From Bacteroidales bacterium (GTDB lineage Bacteria > Bacteroidota > Bacteroidia > Bacteroidales > JAADJA01), in the NCBI GenBank assembly GCA_021740645.1, contig JAIOZL010000024.1, positions 1 through 64,000 of the forward strand: a DNA stretch of 64,000 nucleotides, read 5' to 3'. Position numbers and translations under genes: made by a program. Shown in pieces: positions 53,138 through 62,243 of the stretch. The notes beneath the pieces are model-generated. The model was given only the letters and a program-made list of their open reading frames with translations. It was not told the DNA's origin and did no database searches. Position 1 is the stretch's first letter. The number at the start of each line of letters is the position of its first letter.

Positions 53138-55525
53138 ATGAAAAAATTACTATCATTATTAGCAATTATCTCATTGCCCTTTATCTCTTTTGCAAGTGAA
53201 GCCGACCTGGTAATACCTTCAGGCATTAAATCGGAAAATATCTTGTACTGGGGCTTTCTGATAACATTTGCCGGTTTTATGTTTGGTTTATTCCAATTCA
53301 TGAAAGTAAAGAAAATCAGAGCACATCAATCAATGCTGGATGTTGCACATGTAATTTACGAAACGGGTAAAACTTACTTAATTCAGCAAGGAAAGTTTTT
53401 AGCTATCCTGTTTTTGTTTATTGGTGCTGCTGTTGCTTTTTATTTTGGTTGGCTTTCTGATGCCCACTTTGGCGTTGGAGGTGTATTGATGATCCTGGGA
53501 TGGACAATTATCGGTATCCTCGGTTCCTATAGTGTGGCTTGGTTTGGGATCAGGATGAACACCCTGGCAAACTCAAGAATGGCATTTGCCTCCCTTGAAA
53601 GAAAACCCATTAAATTATTGAATATTCCGTTGAGTGCTGGTATGAGTATTGGTGTTGTATTAATTTCTCTTGAGCTTATCATGATGCTCATTATCTTACT
53701 ATTTGTTCCGGGTAAATATGCCGGCGCCAGTTTTATTGGCTTTGCCATTGGGGAATCACTGGGTGCCTCCGCATTAAGGATTGCCGGTGGTATTTTTACC
53801 AAAATTGCTGATATCGGATCTGACCTGATGAAGGTTATCTTTAAAATTGGAGAGGATGATCCAAGAAACCCGGGAACAATTGCTGACTGTGTAGGTGATA
53901 ATGCAGGTGATAGTGTAGGACCCACTGCAGATGGATTTGAAACATATGGTGTAACAGGAGTTGCTTTGATCTCTTTTATATTACTTGCGGTTACCAGCGT
54001 TCATTATCAAATTCAGCTATTGACCTGGATTTTTGTGATGCGTATTTTAATGATTATTACTTCGGTAGTTTCTTATGGAATTAATAATATAATTACCAAA
54101 GCAAAATATCATGATGCAGATGATCTTGATTTTGAGAAACCTTTGACATCCCTGGTTTGGATAACTTCTATATTCTCAATTATAGCTACTTTCGTAGCAA
54201 GTTACTTCCTCATTGGAGACCTTCCTGACAAACTTTGGATTTCGCTTTCTGTAATTATTAGTGCCGGAACATTAGGCGCTGCCCTTATCCCTGAATTTAC
54301 AAAATTATTCACCAGCCCAAAATCTACGCATGTGAACGAAGTGGTAGAGGCTTCTAAAAAAGGTGGTGCATCACTGAATATATTGTCGGGATTGGTTGCA
54401 GGTAACTTTAGTGCTTTCTGGATGGGAATGGTATTCTTTTTATTAATGTTTATTGCTTATTATGCCAGTACTTTTGGATTGGATACCTTTATGATTTATC
54501 CATCCATTTTTGCATTTGGATTAGTTGCCTTTGGGATGCTCGGTATGGGACCGGTTACGATAGCGGTTGATAGCTATGGCCCGGTAACTGACAATGCACA
54601 ATCGATTTATGAGCTGTCGCTTATTGAAGATGACCAGGAAGAAAAATCTAAAGAAATTGAAAAGGAATTTGGGTTCAAACCTGATTTTGAAAAATCAAAA
54701 TATTATTTGGAGGCCAATGATGGAGCAGGCAATACATTTAAGGCTACCGCTAAACCTGTATTGATTGGAACGGCGGTGGTTGGTGCCACTACCATGATTT
54801 TCTCATTGATCTTAGTGATTAACCACACCCTGGGTGTTGAGCCCTCTACCATATTAAACCTCCTGAATCCATATACCATTATGGGATTCCTTTTAGGTGG
54901 GGCAGTTATATATTGGTTTACTGGGGCCTCAATACAAGCAGTTACTACCGGAGCTGCAAGAGCTGTAGAGTTTATCAAACACAATATAAATCTTGACCCG
55001 AATGCTCCCAAAAAAGCGGACGTAGAAAAATCAAGACAGGTTGTAAAAATATGTACTCAATATGCTCAAAAAGGGATGTGGAATATTTTCATTGCTATTT
55101 TCTCTTTTGCTTTAGCTTTTGCTTTTATTTCGGCCCCAGCTGCAACTAATGCACCTGTTTCATTATTTGTAAGCTATTTATTATCTATTGCATTTTTCGG
55201 TTTATTCCAGGCAATTTTTATGGCCAATGCTGGCGGATCATGGGATAATGCTAAAAAAGTAATTGAGGTAGATATGCAGGAAAAAGGAACTGAATTGCAT
55301 GCAGCTGCTGTTGTAGGTGATACTGTGGGTGACCCTTATAAGGATACATCTTCTGTTGCTTTAAATCCGGTAATTAAATTTACCACTTTATTTGGCTTGT
55401 TAGCCATGGAAATAGCCATATCACCTCAATTCAGAGATGTGGCAGCCTATGTTGGATATGTATTTTTAGCTATTGCGCTGTATTTTGTTTACAGGTCGTT
55501 TTACAAAATGCGTATTAACCAATAA
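53138..55525 (+). CDS. hppA: Membrane-bound proton/sodium pyrophosphatase
   Basis: 795 residues, about 16 membrane helices. The pyrophosphate site motif EDDPRNPGTIADCVGDNAGD and a second conserved GDTVGDPYKDTSSVALNP near the C-terminus are present. It pumps H+ or Na+ with pyrophosphate hydrolysis. At the position that sets K+ dependence in this family, the motif GNTFKAT has Lys535, the state of K+-independent enzymes (A460K rule), but the surrounding GDSVGPTADGFE sequence is divergent, so the class is uncertain. A TATATTTT near-match to the -7 box lies 34 bases upstream. Confidence 0.95.
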   Translation: MKKLLSLLAIISLPFISFASEADLVIPSGIKSENILYWGFLITFAGFMFGLFQFMKVKKIRAHQSMLDVAHVIYETGKTYLIQQGKFLAILFLFIGAAVAFYFGWLSDAHFGVGGVLMILGWTIIGILGSYSVAWFGIRMNTLANSRMAFASLERKPIKLLNIPLSAGMSIGVVLISLELIMMLIILLFVPGKYAGASFIGFAIGESLGASALRIAGGIFTKIADIGSDLMKVIFKIGEDDPRNPGTIADCVGDNAGDSVGPTADGFETYGVTGVALISFILLAVTSVHYQIQLLTWIFVMRILMIITSVVSYGINNIITKAKYHDADDLDFEKPLTSLVWITSIFSIIATFVASYFLIGDLPDKLWISLSVIISAGTLGAALIPEFTKLFTSPKSTHVNEVVEASKKGGASLNILSGLVAGNFSAFWMGMVFFLLMFIAYYASTFGLDTFMIYPSIFAFGLVAFGMLGMGPVTIAVDSYGPVTDNAQSIYELSLIEDDQEEKSKEIEKEFGFKPDFEKSKYYLEANDGAGNTFKATAKPVLIGTAVVGATTMIFSLILVINHTLGVEPSTILNLLNPYTIMGFLLGGAVIYWFTGASIQAVTTGAARAVEFIKHNINLDPNAPKKADVEKSRQVVKICTQYAQKGMWNIFIAIFSFALAFAFISAPAATNAPVSLFVSYLLSIAFFGLFQAIFMANAGGSWDNAKKVIEVDMQEKGTELHAAAVVGDTVGDPYKDTSSVALNPVIKFTTLFGLLAMEIAISPQFRDVAAYVGYVFLAIALYFVYRSFYKMRINQ

Positions 55526-55848
55526 AAAAACTTTAAATCTCTACATAAGCCCTGGGTCAACTGTCCCAGGGCTTTTTTTACTCCCGACTTATTTCCTGAA
55601 TTTAATCCAGGCAAATCTCCCATTTTCTCTTGCCCTGCTTAACAGAAATTTACAGAGCCACAGGAATCAAAGGTTGTGCTCAACGGGATTGGGACAGGCA
55701 ATGAAATGGCCAGGCAATCTGTTTTCCATTATCACAAAGGCAGGATGTAAATTAAGGAATTTCACCATAAATTAAGCAGTAATTTACTATGAAAGAACAA
55801 GGTGCAGGATTTAATGAAAATGGAGAAATCAAAATAATTTCCTACCAA
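55526..55848. other. Intergenic region between hppA and the DEAD-box gene
   Basis: About 320 bases. It contains the hppA terminator; the rest shows no convincing ORF. The 100-codon frame that begins inside hppA is not considered coding. Confidence 0.6.
55547..55579 (+). terminator. Rho-independent terminator of hppA
   Basis: Perfect stem AAGCCCTGGG / CCCAGGGCTT with an 8-base loop and a run of T. Confidence 0.95.
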
Positions 55849-57543
55849 TTACATGCGCTTCCTTTTGGTTTTTTTCCGATCGCTAAGCCTGTTTCTTTTA
55901 TGTTCCATTTTCCCTTGTTTGGTATCGGGTTTGGAAATTTCAACAGATAATTTCACTCCTTCAAAGGTGGCATTTTTAAAGGCTTTAAGGATATCCTTTT
56001 CGTTGCGTTCATCCACTTCAAAAAAGGAAAAGTTTTTCATAATATCTATCTTACCAATAGCCAGGTCACGTCGTTTAGTATAGTCATTGATCAACCCAAT
56101 AATTCGCGGGGGGGTTAACCTGTTTTTTGATCCTATATTGATAAAAAACCTGGAAAAGGATTTTGCCCTGCCTATATCTTTTTCGGATTTATTTCTCGGC
56201 AATCTTTCTTCCCTGGCCTTTACATTCAGATCAGGAGCATTTTTATAATAATCAAGGAAACGATTAAATTCGAGTGAGACGAAACGTTTAATTAAATCTT
56301 CGCGGCTAAGCCATTCCAGTTTTTTGTAAATCACATCCATATACTCCCCAATCTGGCTTTCGTCTACTTCGATGTTTTCCATCCGATCAACAAGGTTAAA
56401 CAATTGTTTTTCACAAATTTCCCTGCCAAGGGGGATTAACTTCTTTTCAAATTTTTTGCTTGTTATCCTTTCAAGATTTTTAATCTTGTTCAATTCCCTG
56501 GTGTGAATTATCGAAATAGAAATTCCACTTTTCCCTGCCCTTCCTGTCCTTCCGCTTCGGTGAATGTATATTTCAAGTTCATCCGGAAGGTTATAATTTA
56601 TCACATGGGTGAGGTCATTTACATCAAGTCCACGGGCGGCCACATCAGTAGCTACGAGCATTTGCATATGTTTCTTCCTAAACCCGTTCATAACATACTC
56701 ACGCTGAGCCTGGGATAAATCGCCATGAAGGGCGTCGGCATTATAACCATCATTTTTTAGTTTTTCGGCCACATCTTTAGTCTCTTGCCGTGTACGACAA
56801 AAAACAATTCCATAAATTGAGGGATTGATATCAGCTATACGCTTTAGGGCTTCATACCTGTCGCGGGCCTGAACCATATAGAATAAATGTTTTACATTCT
56901 CGGCACCAATATTTCCCTGGCCAGCTGAAACCTCGAAAGGATCATTCATGTATTTGTGAGCAATTTTCAGCACTGCGGAAGGCATAGTTGCTGAAAATAA
57001 TAAGGTTCTTTTTTCTTTGGGAGTGGTTTCAAGGATATTATCAAGCTCTTCCTTAAACCCCATATTCAACATTTCATCAGCTTCATCCAGCACTAACCAT
57101 TTAATCTTATCCACTTTAAGGGATTTCCTTTTAATCATATCCAGCACTCTCCCAGGCGTTCCTACAATAATTTGAGGGTTGTTTTTAACAGCTTTGATCT
57201 GTTTAACAATATCTGAACCACCATAAATGGCTACCTGATTCAAATCAGGTAGATATTTTGAATAGGATTCAAGATCCTTGTGAATTTGTATACATAATTC
57301 CCTTGTAGGACTTAATATTAATGCCTGGATATTATGGGATAATATATCGATCTGTTCCTGAATAGGTAAACCAAAAGCTGCAGTTTTACCTGTTCCGGTC
57401 TGGGCAAGGGCAATAAGGTCTTCAGAACGATTAAATACGGCAGGTATTGTTTCTTCTTGTATGGGTGTAGGGGTAACAAATCCAAGGTCTTCAACTGCTT
57501 TTACCAATTCTGGCCCTAATCCCAGTGCTTCAAATGCATTCAT
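55849..57543 (-). CDS. DEAD-box RNA helicase with DbpA-type RNA-binding C-terminus
   Basis: 564 residues. Q motif (GLGPELVKAVEDLGFVTPTP), motif I AQTGTGKT, Ia PTRELCIQ, II VLDEADEM, III SAT, VI HRSGRTGRAGK. The C-terminal ~130 residues carry a DbpA-like RNA-recognition domain (IGKIDIMKNFSFFEVDERN) and a basic tail. It unwinds structured RNA in ribosome assembly or cold-shock mRNA decay, like CsdA/DeaD. It has a TACTTTTG promoter box. Confidence 0.96.
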   Translation of the reverse strand: MNAFEALGLGPELVKAVEDLGFVTPTPIQEETIPAVFNRSEDLIALAQTGTGKTAAFGLPIQEQIDILSHNIQALILSPTRELCIQIHKDLESYSKYLPDLNQVAIYGGSDIVKQIKAVKNNPQIIVGTPGRVLDMIKRKSLKVDKIKWLVLDEADEMLNMGFKEELDNILETTPKEKRTLLFSATMPSAVLKIAHKYMNDPFEVSAGQGNIGAENVKHLFYMVQARDRYEALKRIADINPSIYGIVFCRTRQETKDVAEKLKNDGYNADALHGDLSQAQREYVMNGFRKKHMQMLVATDVAARGLDVNDLTHVINYNLPDELEIYIHRSGRTGRAGKSGISISIIHTRELNKIKNLERITSKKFEKKLIPLGREICEKQLFNLVDRMENIEVDESQIGEYMDVIYKKLEWLSREDLIKRFVSLEFNRFLDYYKNAPDLNVKAREERLPRNKSEKDIGRAKSFSRFFINIGSKNRLTPPRIIGLINDYTKRRDLAIGKIDIMKNFSFFEVDERNEKDILKAFKNATFEGVKLSVEISKPDTKQGKMEHKRNRLSDRKKTKRKRM

Positions 57544-58042
57544 TTTCTTGTTTTATGGTTCTTCAGGAACAAATTTCTCTCCCGAAGTAAATTATTTAGC
57601 CCGCAAAAGTAGTTTTATTTTTTAACTACTCCCTAAAATACAATTAAGTATGTGGTCAATTCAATTATCATCAAAATCCGGAACATCAGTGATCGATAAA
57701 AGAGGAAATTAATCTTCCTTCCATATTTCCAACTGTCAAATGAAGTTTTATTTGAAGTCATTTATTCAACATAAATATTATTAATTGTAGTACAGGTTAA
57801 AAATACTGCCACAATGTCCTGATTAATCGCTTGGCAAATAATTTGTTTAATTGCAATTCAATAATTTTTACCCGCAAATTACAGGCATATGGTTTAATAT
57901 GTTTTATTTGCAGGCATCAATGCGGCTTTTTTTGTTAAATGAGATAATTCCAGAATGTATCATTTCATGGACAAGAAACAGTCGTAATATCTATTTATAG
58001 GGTTTAATTTGTATATTAATCAGGTTAAAGTAAAAATGTAAA
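57544..58042. other. Divergent regulatory region between the DEAD-box gene and grpE
   Basis: About 500 bases. It holds the helicase promoter at 57604-57611 and upstream sequence of grpE. No HrcA CIRCE element and no small gene were found. A TTTAATTTG stretch about 40 bases before grpE is a weak -7 candidate. Confidence 0.55.
57604..57611 (-). promoter_or_regulatory. -7 promoter box of the DEAD-box helicase gene
   Basis: TACTTTTG on the minus strand, about 60 bases before the ATG. Confidence 0.5.
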
Positions 58043-58618
58043 ATGGCAAAGAAAAAGTCAAAACCAAACAAAGAGAAATTGGGGAACCAGGAGGATATTA
58101 AAACTGAGAAAGCTGAAAATCAGACTCCGGAGAAAGAAAACCAAAAGCATGAAGCTGAAAAAGCTAAATCCAAAGAGGAGGAATTACAGGAAAAACTTGA
58201 TGAAATTAATGATAAATACATCAGGTTATATTCTGAATTTGACAATTACCGGCGCCGTACAGCAAGCGAAAGGATTGAACTCAGCAAAACTGCATCCGAA
58301 GGCGTAATCACTGAACTTTTACCAGTTATTGATGATTTTGAGCGGGCCATTAAATCCTCAGAAGAAGTAAAAGATTGTGATGCTGTTAAAGAAGGCATTC
58401 AGCTCATTTATAATAAAATGAGTGCAATATTAAAAAAGAAAGGCCTCGTAGCAATTGAGGCTATTGGAAAAGAATTTGACACTGATTTTCACGAAGCTAT
58501 AACCTATATTCCTGCCTCTTCAAAAAAGATGAAAGATAAGATTGTAGATGAAATTGAAAAGGGATATCTGCTTGGTGACAAGGTAATCCGTTACACCAAA
58601 GTGATTATTGGAAAATAG
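58043..58618 (+). CDS. grpE: Nucleotide exchange factor GrpE
   Basis: 191 residues. An N-terminal charged region of about 60 residues rich in Lys/Glu, then the long dimer helix (LDEINDKYIRLYSEFDNYRR) and the C-terminal beta-domain with the LGDKVIRYTKVIIG end. It resets DnaK by exchanging ADP. It is followed at 30 bases by dnaJ; dnaK is not in the window. Confidence 0.97.
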   Translation: MAKKKSKPNKEKLGNQEDIKTEKAENQTPEKENQKHEAEKAKSKEEELQEKLDEINDKYIRLYSEFDNYRRRTASERIELSKTASEGVITELLPVIDDFERAIKSSEEVKDCDAVKEGIQLIYNKMSAILKKKGLVAIEAIGKEFDTDFHEAITYIPASSKKMKDKIVDEIEKGYLLGDKVIRYTKVIIGK

Positions 58619-58648
58619 TGAGATTTAAAATTTACTCAACACAAATAA

Positions 58649-59809
58649 ATGTCAAAAAGAGATTATTACGAAGTACTGGGCATTTCAAAGGATGCATCAG
58701 AAGCCGAAATTAAAAAAGCCTACAGGAAACTGGCACTAAAATACCATCCTGATAAAAACCCTGATAACAAAGAGGCAGAGGACAATTTTAAAGAAGCAGC
58801 TGAAGCTTATGAAGTATTAAGCAATCCGAGTAAAAAGAGCAGGTATGACCAATACGGCCATGCCGGTCTAGGAGGTGCTGCGGGTACAAGTGGGTACAGT
58901 ATGTCGATGGATGATATATTCAGCCAGTTTGGAGATATTTTTGGAGATGCTTTCGGTGGCGCTTTTGGAGGATTTAGTGGGTTTGGAGGAACAAGACAAC
59001 GACGTCGTAGGGTAAACAGAGGTTCTAACCTAAGGGTAAAAGTCAAATTAACTTTGGAAGAGATTGCCAAGGGTGTAGAAAAGAAAATAAAAGTAAATAA
59101 ATATGTAGGTTGTAAAACCTGCAGTGGAACCGGCTCTCAAGGAGGCTCTTCCTATTCCTCCTGTTCAACCTGTAATGGAACAGGGCAAGTTACAAGGGTT
59201 ACAAGTACTTTTTTAGGACAAATGCAAACATCCTCAACATGTCCAACTTGCGGAGGCGAAGGACAAACCATTGTTAATAAATGTAATGAATGTCTGGGAG
59301 ATGGAATTGTTCGTGATGAAGAAATTATTGCAATAAATATCCCTGCAGGAGTGGAAGACGGGATGCAGTTATCAATGAGTGGAAAAGGAAATGCAGGAGC
59401 AAGGGGAGGTATTCCCGGAGATTTAATTGTCCTGATCGAAGAAATTAAAAATGAAAATTTTGAAAGAGATGGCATGAACCTGCTTCATGAAGCTTATATA
59501 AGTTTTTCAGACGCTGCCCTCGGTGCCTCCATTGAAGTGCCTACTATAGAAGGAAAAGCAAGGATTAAGATAAGCCCAGGTACCCAGGGGGGCAAAGTTT
59601 TGCGGTTAAAAGGAAAGGGATTGCCTTCGGTAAATTCTTATGGCACCGGCGATTTGCTTATTAATATTAATGTATGGACACCTAAAGCACTCTCTAAAGA
59701 AGAAAAGCAAATTCTTGAGAAATTAAGTCAGTCAGAAAACTTTAAACCTAGCCCAACGGCCAAAGACAGAAGCTTTTTCTCACGTATGCAAGAATATTTC
59801 GGCCATTAA
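58649..59809 (+). CDS. dnaJ: Chaperone DnaJ
   Basis: 386 residues. J domain with YHPDKNP (HPD at residues 32-34), Gly/Phe-rich region (about 70-115), zinc-finger with four CxxCxGxG-type repeats ([32 protein letters not shown]), and the C-terminal peptide-binding domains. It delivers clients to DnaK. Cotranscribed with grpE. Confidence 0.98.
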   Translation: MSKRDYYEVLGISKDASEAEIKKAYRKLALKYHPDKNPDNKEAEDNFKEAAEAYEVLSNPSKKSRYDQYGHAGLGGAAGTSGYSMSMDDIFSQFGDIFGDAFGGAFGGFSGFGGTRQRRRRVNRGSNLRVKVKLTLEEIAKGVEKKIKVNKYVGCKTCSGTGSQGGSSYSSCSTCNGTGQVTRVTSTFLGQMQTSSTCPTCGGEGQTIVNKCNECLGDGIVRDEEIIAINIPAGVEDGMQLSMSGKGNAGARGGIPGDLIVLIEEIKNENFERDGMNLLHEAYISFSDAALGASIEVPTIEGKARIKISPGTQGGKVLRLKGKGLPSVNSYGTGDLLININVWTPKALSKEEKQILEKLSQSENFKPSPTAKDRSFFSRMQEYFGH

Positions 59810-59819
59810 TACAAATTCC

Positions 59820-60755
59820 ATGGATTATTTGCTTCGAGCCGGTAATATCACTAAACAATATGCGAATCATTTAGCACTCAAAGATGTGAGTGTGGATGTG
59901 CCAAGGCAAAGTATATTTGGGCTTTTGGGCCCAAATGGTGCTGGGAAAACTACATTTATCCGTATCATTAACCAGATCATTGCCCCAGATACTGGAACCA
60001 TCAGCTTCAATGGGTTCCCTCTTTCAACAAATGATATTTACCGGATTGGTTATTTGCCCGAAGAAAGAGGCCTGTATAAAAAAATGAAAGTTGGAGAACA
60101 AGCACTATACCTTGCACAGCTTAAAGGACTTTCGAAACAGGATGCCACAAAAAAACTGAAAAAATGGTTTGAGAAATTTGAAATCGGAAATTGGTGGAAC
60201 AGAAAGGTTGAAGAACTTTCAAAGGGAATGCAGCAAAAAATCCAGTTTGTAGTCACCGTATTGCACCAACCAGAACTTTTGATATTTGATGAACCCTTTA
60301 GTGGATTTGACCCGATCAATGTCAATTTGCTGAAGGACGAGATTCTGGATTTGAAAAAAAATGGGGCAACTATAATTTTTTCCACACATAATATGGCCTC
60401 CGTTGAGGAACTCTGCGACCATATTGCCCTCATCGATAATTCAAAAAAGATACTCGAAGGGAATGTCTTGGAAATTAAGGAAAACATGAAGGAGAATCTT
60501 TATGAAGTTGAATATATGCCCTCAGGAAAACCTTTGGAAAACATACTTAATAATAACTTCAGGGTGATTTCTAACATACGTTTGAATAGTAAAATGTTGG
60601 CTACTATTAAAATCTTAAATAACGGCAACCAAAACCAGCTTTTACAGAGTTTGATTCCAGAAACTGAAATTTTTTCTTTCACCGAAATCCTTCCGTCTAT
60701 GAATGATATTTTTATCAGGACGGTTGAAAAAAATAAATCAAAAAAAGAGCATTAG
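59820..60755 (+). CDS. ABC-2 exporter ATPase (NatA-like)
   Basis: 311 residues. Walker A GPNGAGKTT, signature LSKGMQQKIQF, Walker B LLIFDEPFSGFDP, and a C-terminal domain of about 80 residues as in NatA-type ATPases. Its partner permease starts one base after its stop. The pair would export Na+, drugs or a lipid; the substrate is not shown. It follows dnaJ by 10 bases, so it may be in the grpE operon. Confidence 0.93.
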   Translation: MDYLLRAGNITKQYANHLALKDVSVDVPRQSIFGLLGPNGAGKTTFIRIINQIIAPDTGTISFNGFPLSTNDIYRIGYLPEERGLYKKMKVGEQALYLAQLKGLSKQDATKKLKKWFEKFEIGNWWNRKVEELSKGMQQKIQFVVTVLHQPELLIFDEPFSGFDPINVNLLKDEILDLKKNGATIIFSTHNMASVEELCDHIALIDNSKKILEGNVLEIKENMKENLYEVEYMPSGKPLENILNNNFRVISNIRLNSKMLATIKILNNGNQNQLLQSLIPETEIFSFTEILPSMNDIFIRTVEKNKSKKEH

Positions 60756-60756
60756 C

Positions 60757-62103
60757 ATGGGCAAAGTTTTTTTGATCATAAAAAGGGAATACCTGACCCG
60801 TGTAAAAAAAAGGTCATTTATAATAATGACCATTGTGGGACCCCTGTTAATGGCTGCATTATTTGTGGTTCCGGTGTATATAGGGCAGATTGAAGGTGAA
60901 ACCAAAGTAATAGGTGTACTGGATGAGTCGGGGCTGTTCACCAATACTTTTAAGGATTCTGATAAAATACACTTTATGGGCCTAAGCGGGGACCTTGACT
61001 CGGCCAAGATGTTAATGACAGCAAAGAATCTATATGCTCTTTTACATATACCTGAAACATCCTTAAGTGTTCCCGAGACAGCCAGATTATATTCATCCAG
61101 GCAACCGAATTTAACGGTTAAGGGATACATTAAGGAACAAATGCGAAAAGAAATCGAAGGCCTGAAGTTAGAAGCTTCCGGTATCGACCCGGATGTACTT
61201 AAGTCGATAAAAACTTCGGTCAACCTCCTTACAATTAAAATAAATGATGGAGGAGAAGAAGAGACAAGTTCTACTGAATTAGCCATGGCAGTGGGTTTTA
61301 TTGCAGGACTGCTAATCTATATTTTTATTTTTATGTATGGGGCATTAGTCATGCGTGGGGTGATAGAAGAAAAAACCAACCGTATTGTTGAAGTGATCAT
61401 TTCATCTGTAAAACCTTTTCAGCTGATGATGGGAAAAATCGTGGGGGTTGCGATGGTAGGAATGACCCAGTTTTTTTTATGGATCGTCCTGTCACTGGTT
61501 TTTATTTCGGCGATATCTTCATTTTATGCAGCAGATATCTCAGATTACCAGCAATCTCAGTTAAATATCCAGGAACAAATTCAATCATCGGGAATGGCGC
61601 CGGAATCTACCGCAAATTCTCCGGAACTGAATGAAGTGAATGAATCTATTGGGATGTTGTTTGAATCCATTCAATCGATACCATTTGGGACGATAATTTT
61701 CTTGTTTCTTTTTTATTTTGCAGGAGGATATTTATTGTACGGTGCACTTTTCGCGGCTATTGGCTCAGCTGTAGATAGCGAAACGGACACACAGCAATTT
61801 ATGCTTCCGTTAACTGTTCCCCTCATTATCTCCATTGTAATTTCACAGTTTATTATGTTAAACCCCGATGGGCCTGCAGCTTTCTGGCTTTCCATCTTTC
61901 CTTTAACTTCTCCTATAATAATGATGGTGAGAATACCATTTGGTGTTCCAGTAGTAGATGTGGCCCTGTCAATGATCCTTTTGATACTGGGATTTTTAGG
62001 GACAACATGGCTATCCTCAAGAATTTATCGTACTGGAATTTTAATGTATGGCAAAAAGATCAACTATAAGGAACTTTGGAAATGGATTCGCTACAAAAGT
62101 TAA
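60757..62103 (+). CDS. ABC-2 exporter permease (NatB-like)
   Basis: 448 residues from the ATG at 60757; the frame is open to 60703 inside the ATPase gene, but the next start, one base after the ATPase stop, opens KVFLIIKREYLTRVKKRSFI, the usual ABC-2 N-terminus. One N-terminal membrane helix, a periplasmic domain (about 50-190), then five helices in the C-terminal half with IEEKTNRIVEVIISSVKPFQ, the ABC-2 contact segment. It pairs with the upstream ATPase. Confidence 0.92.
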   Translation: MGKVFLIIKREYLTRVKKRSFIIMTIVGPLLMAALFVVPVYIGQIEGETKVIGVLDESGLFTNTFKDSDKIHFMGLSGDLDSAKMLMTAKNLYALLHIPETSLSVPETARLYSSRQPNLTVKGYIKEQMRKEIEGLKLEASGIDPDVLKSIKTSVNLLTIKINDGGEEETSSTELAMAVGFIAGLLIYIFIFMYGALVMRGVIEEKTNRIVEVIISSVKPFQLMMGKIVGVAMVGMTQFFLWIVLSLVFISAISSFYAADISDYQQSQLNIQEQIQSSGMAPESTANSPELNEVNESIGMLFESIQSIPFGTIIFLFLFYFAGGYLLYGALFAAIGSAVDSETDTQQFMLPLTVPLIISIVISQFIMLNPDGPAAFWLSIFPLTSPIIMMVRIPFGVPVVDVALSMILLILGFLGTTWLSSRIYRTGILMYGKKINYKELWKWIRYKS

Positions 62104-62192
62104 ATCCCCCTATATCTCAATGGTATAAAAGCAATGCGGGTTGGTAGGTATTAATAAAATAAAATTCATAATAGTTATTAAATAATGTTTTC

Positions 62193-62200
62193 TATATTTG
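62193..62200 (+). promoter_or_regulatory. -7 promoter box of secDF
   Basis: TATATTTG (TAnnTTTG), 44 bases before the ATG. Confidence 0.5.
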
Positions 62201-62243
62201 CACCCTTAAAATTTTTAGGTAGAAAACTATAAAACAGTAAGAA

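Noticed and set aside
55473..55775. 100-codon frame starting inside hppA
   Set aside because: Starts in the wrong frame of hppA, crosses its terminator and shows no conserved pattern.
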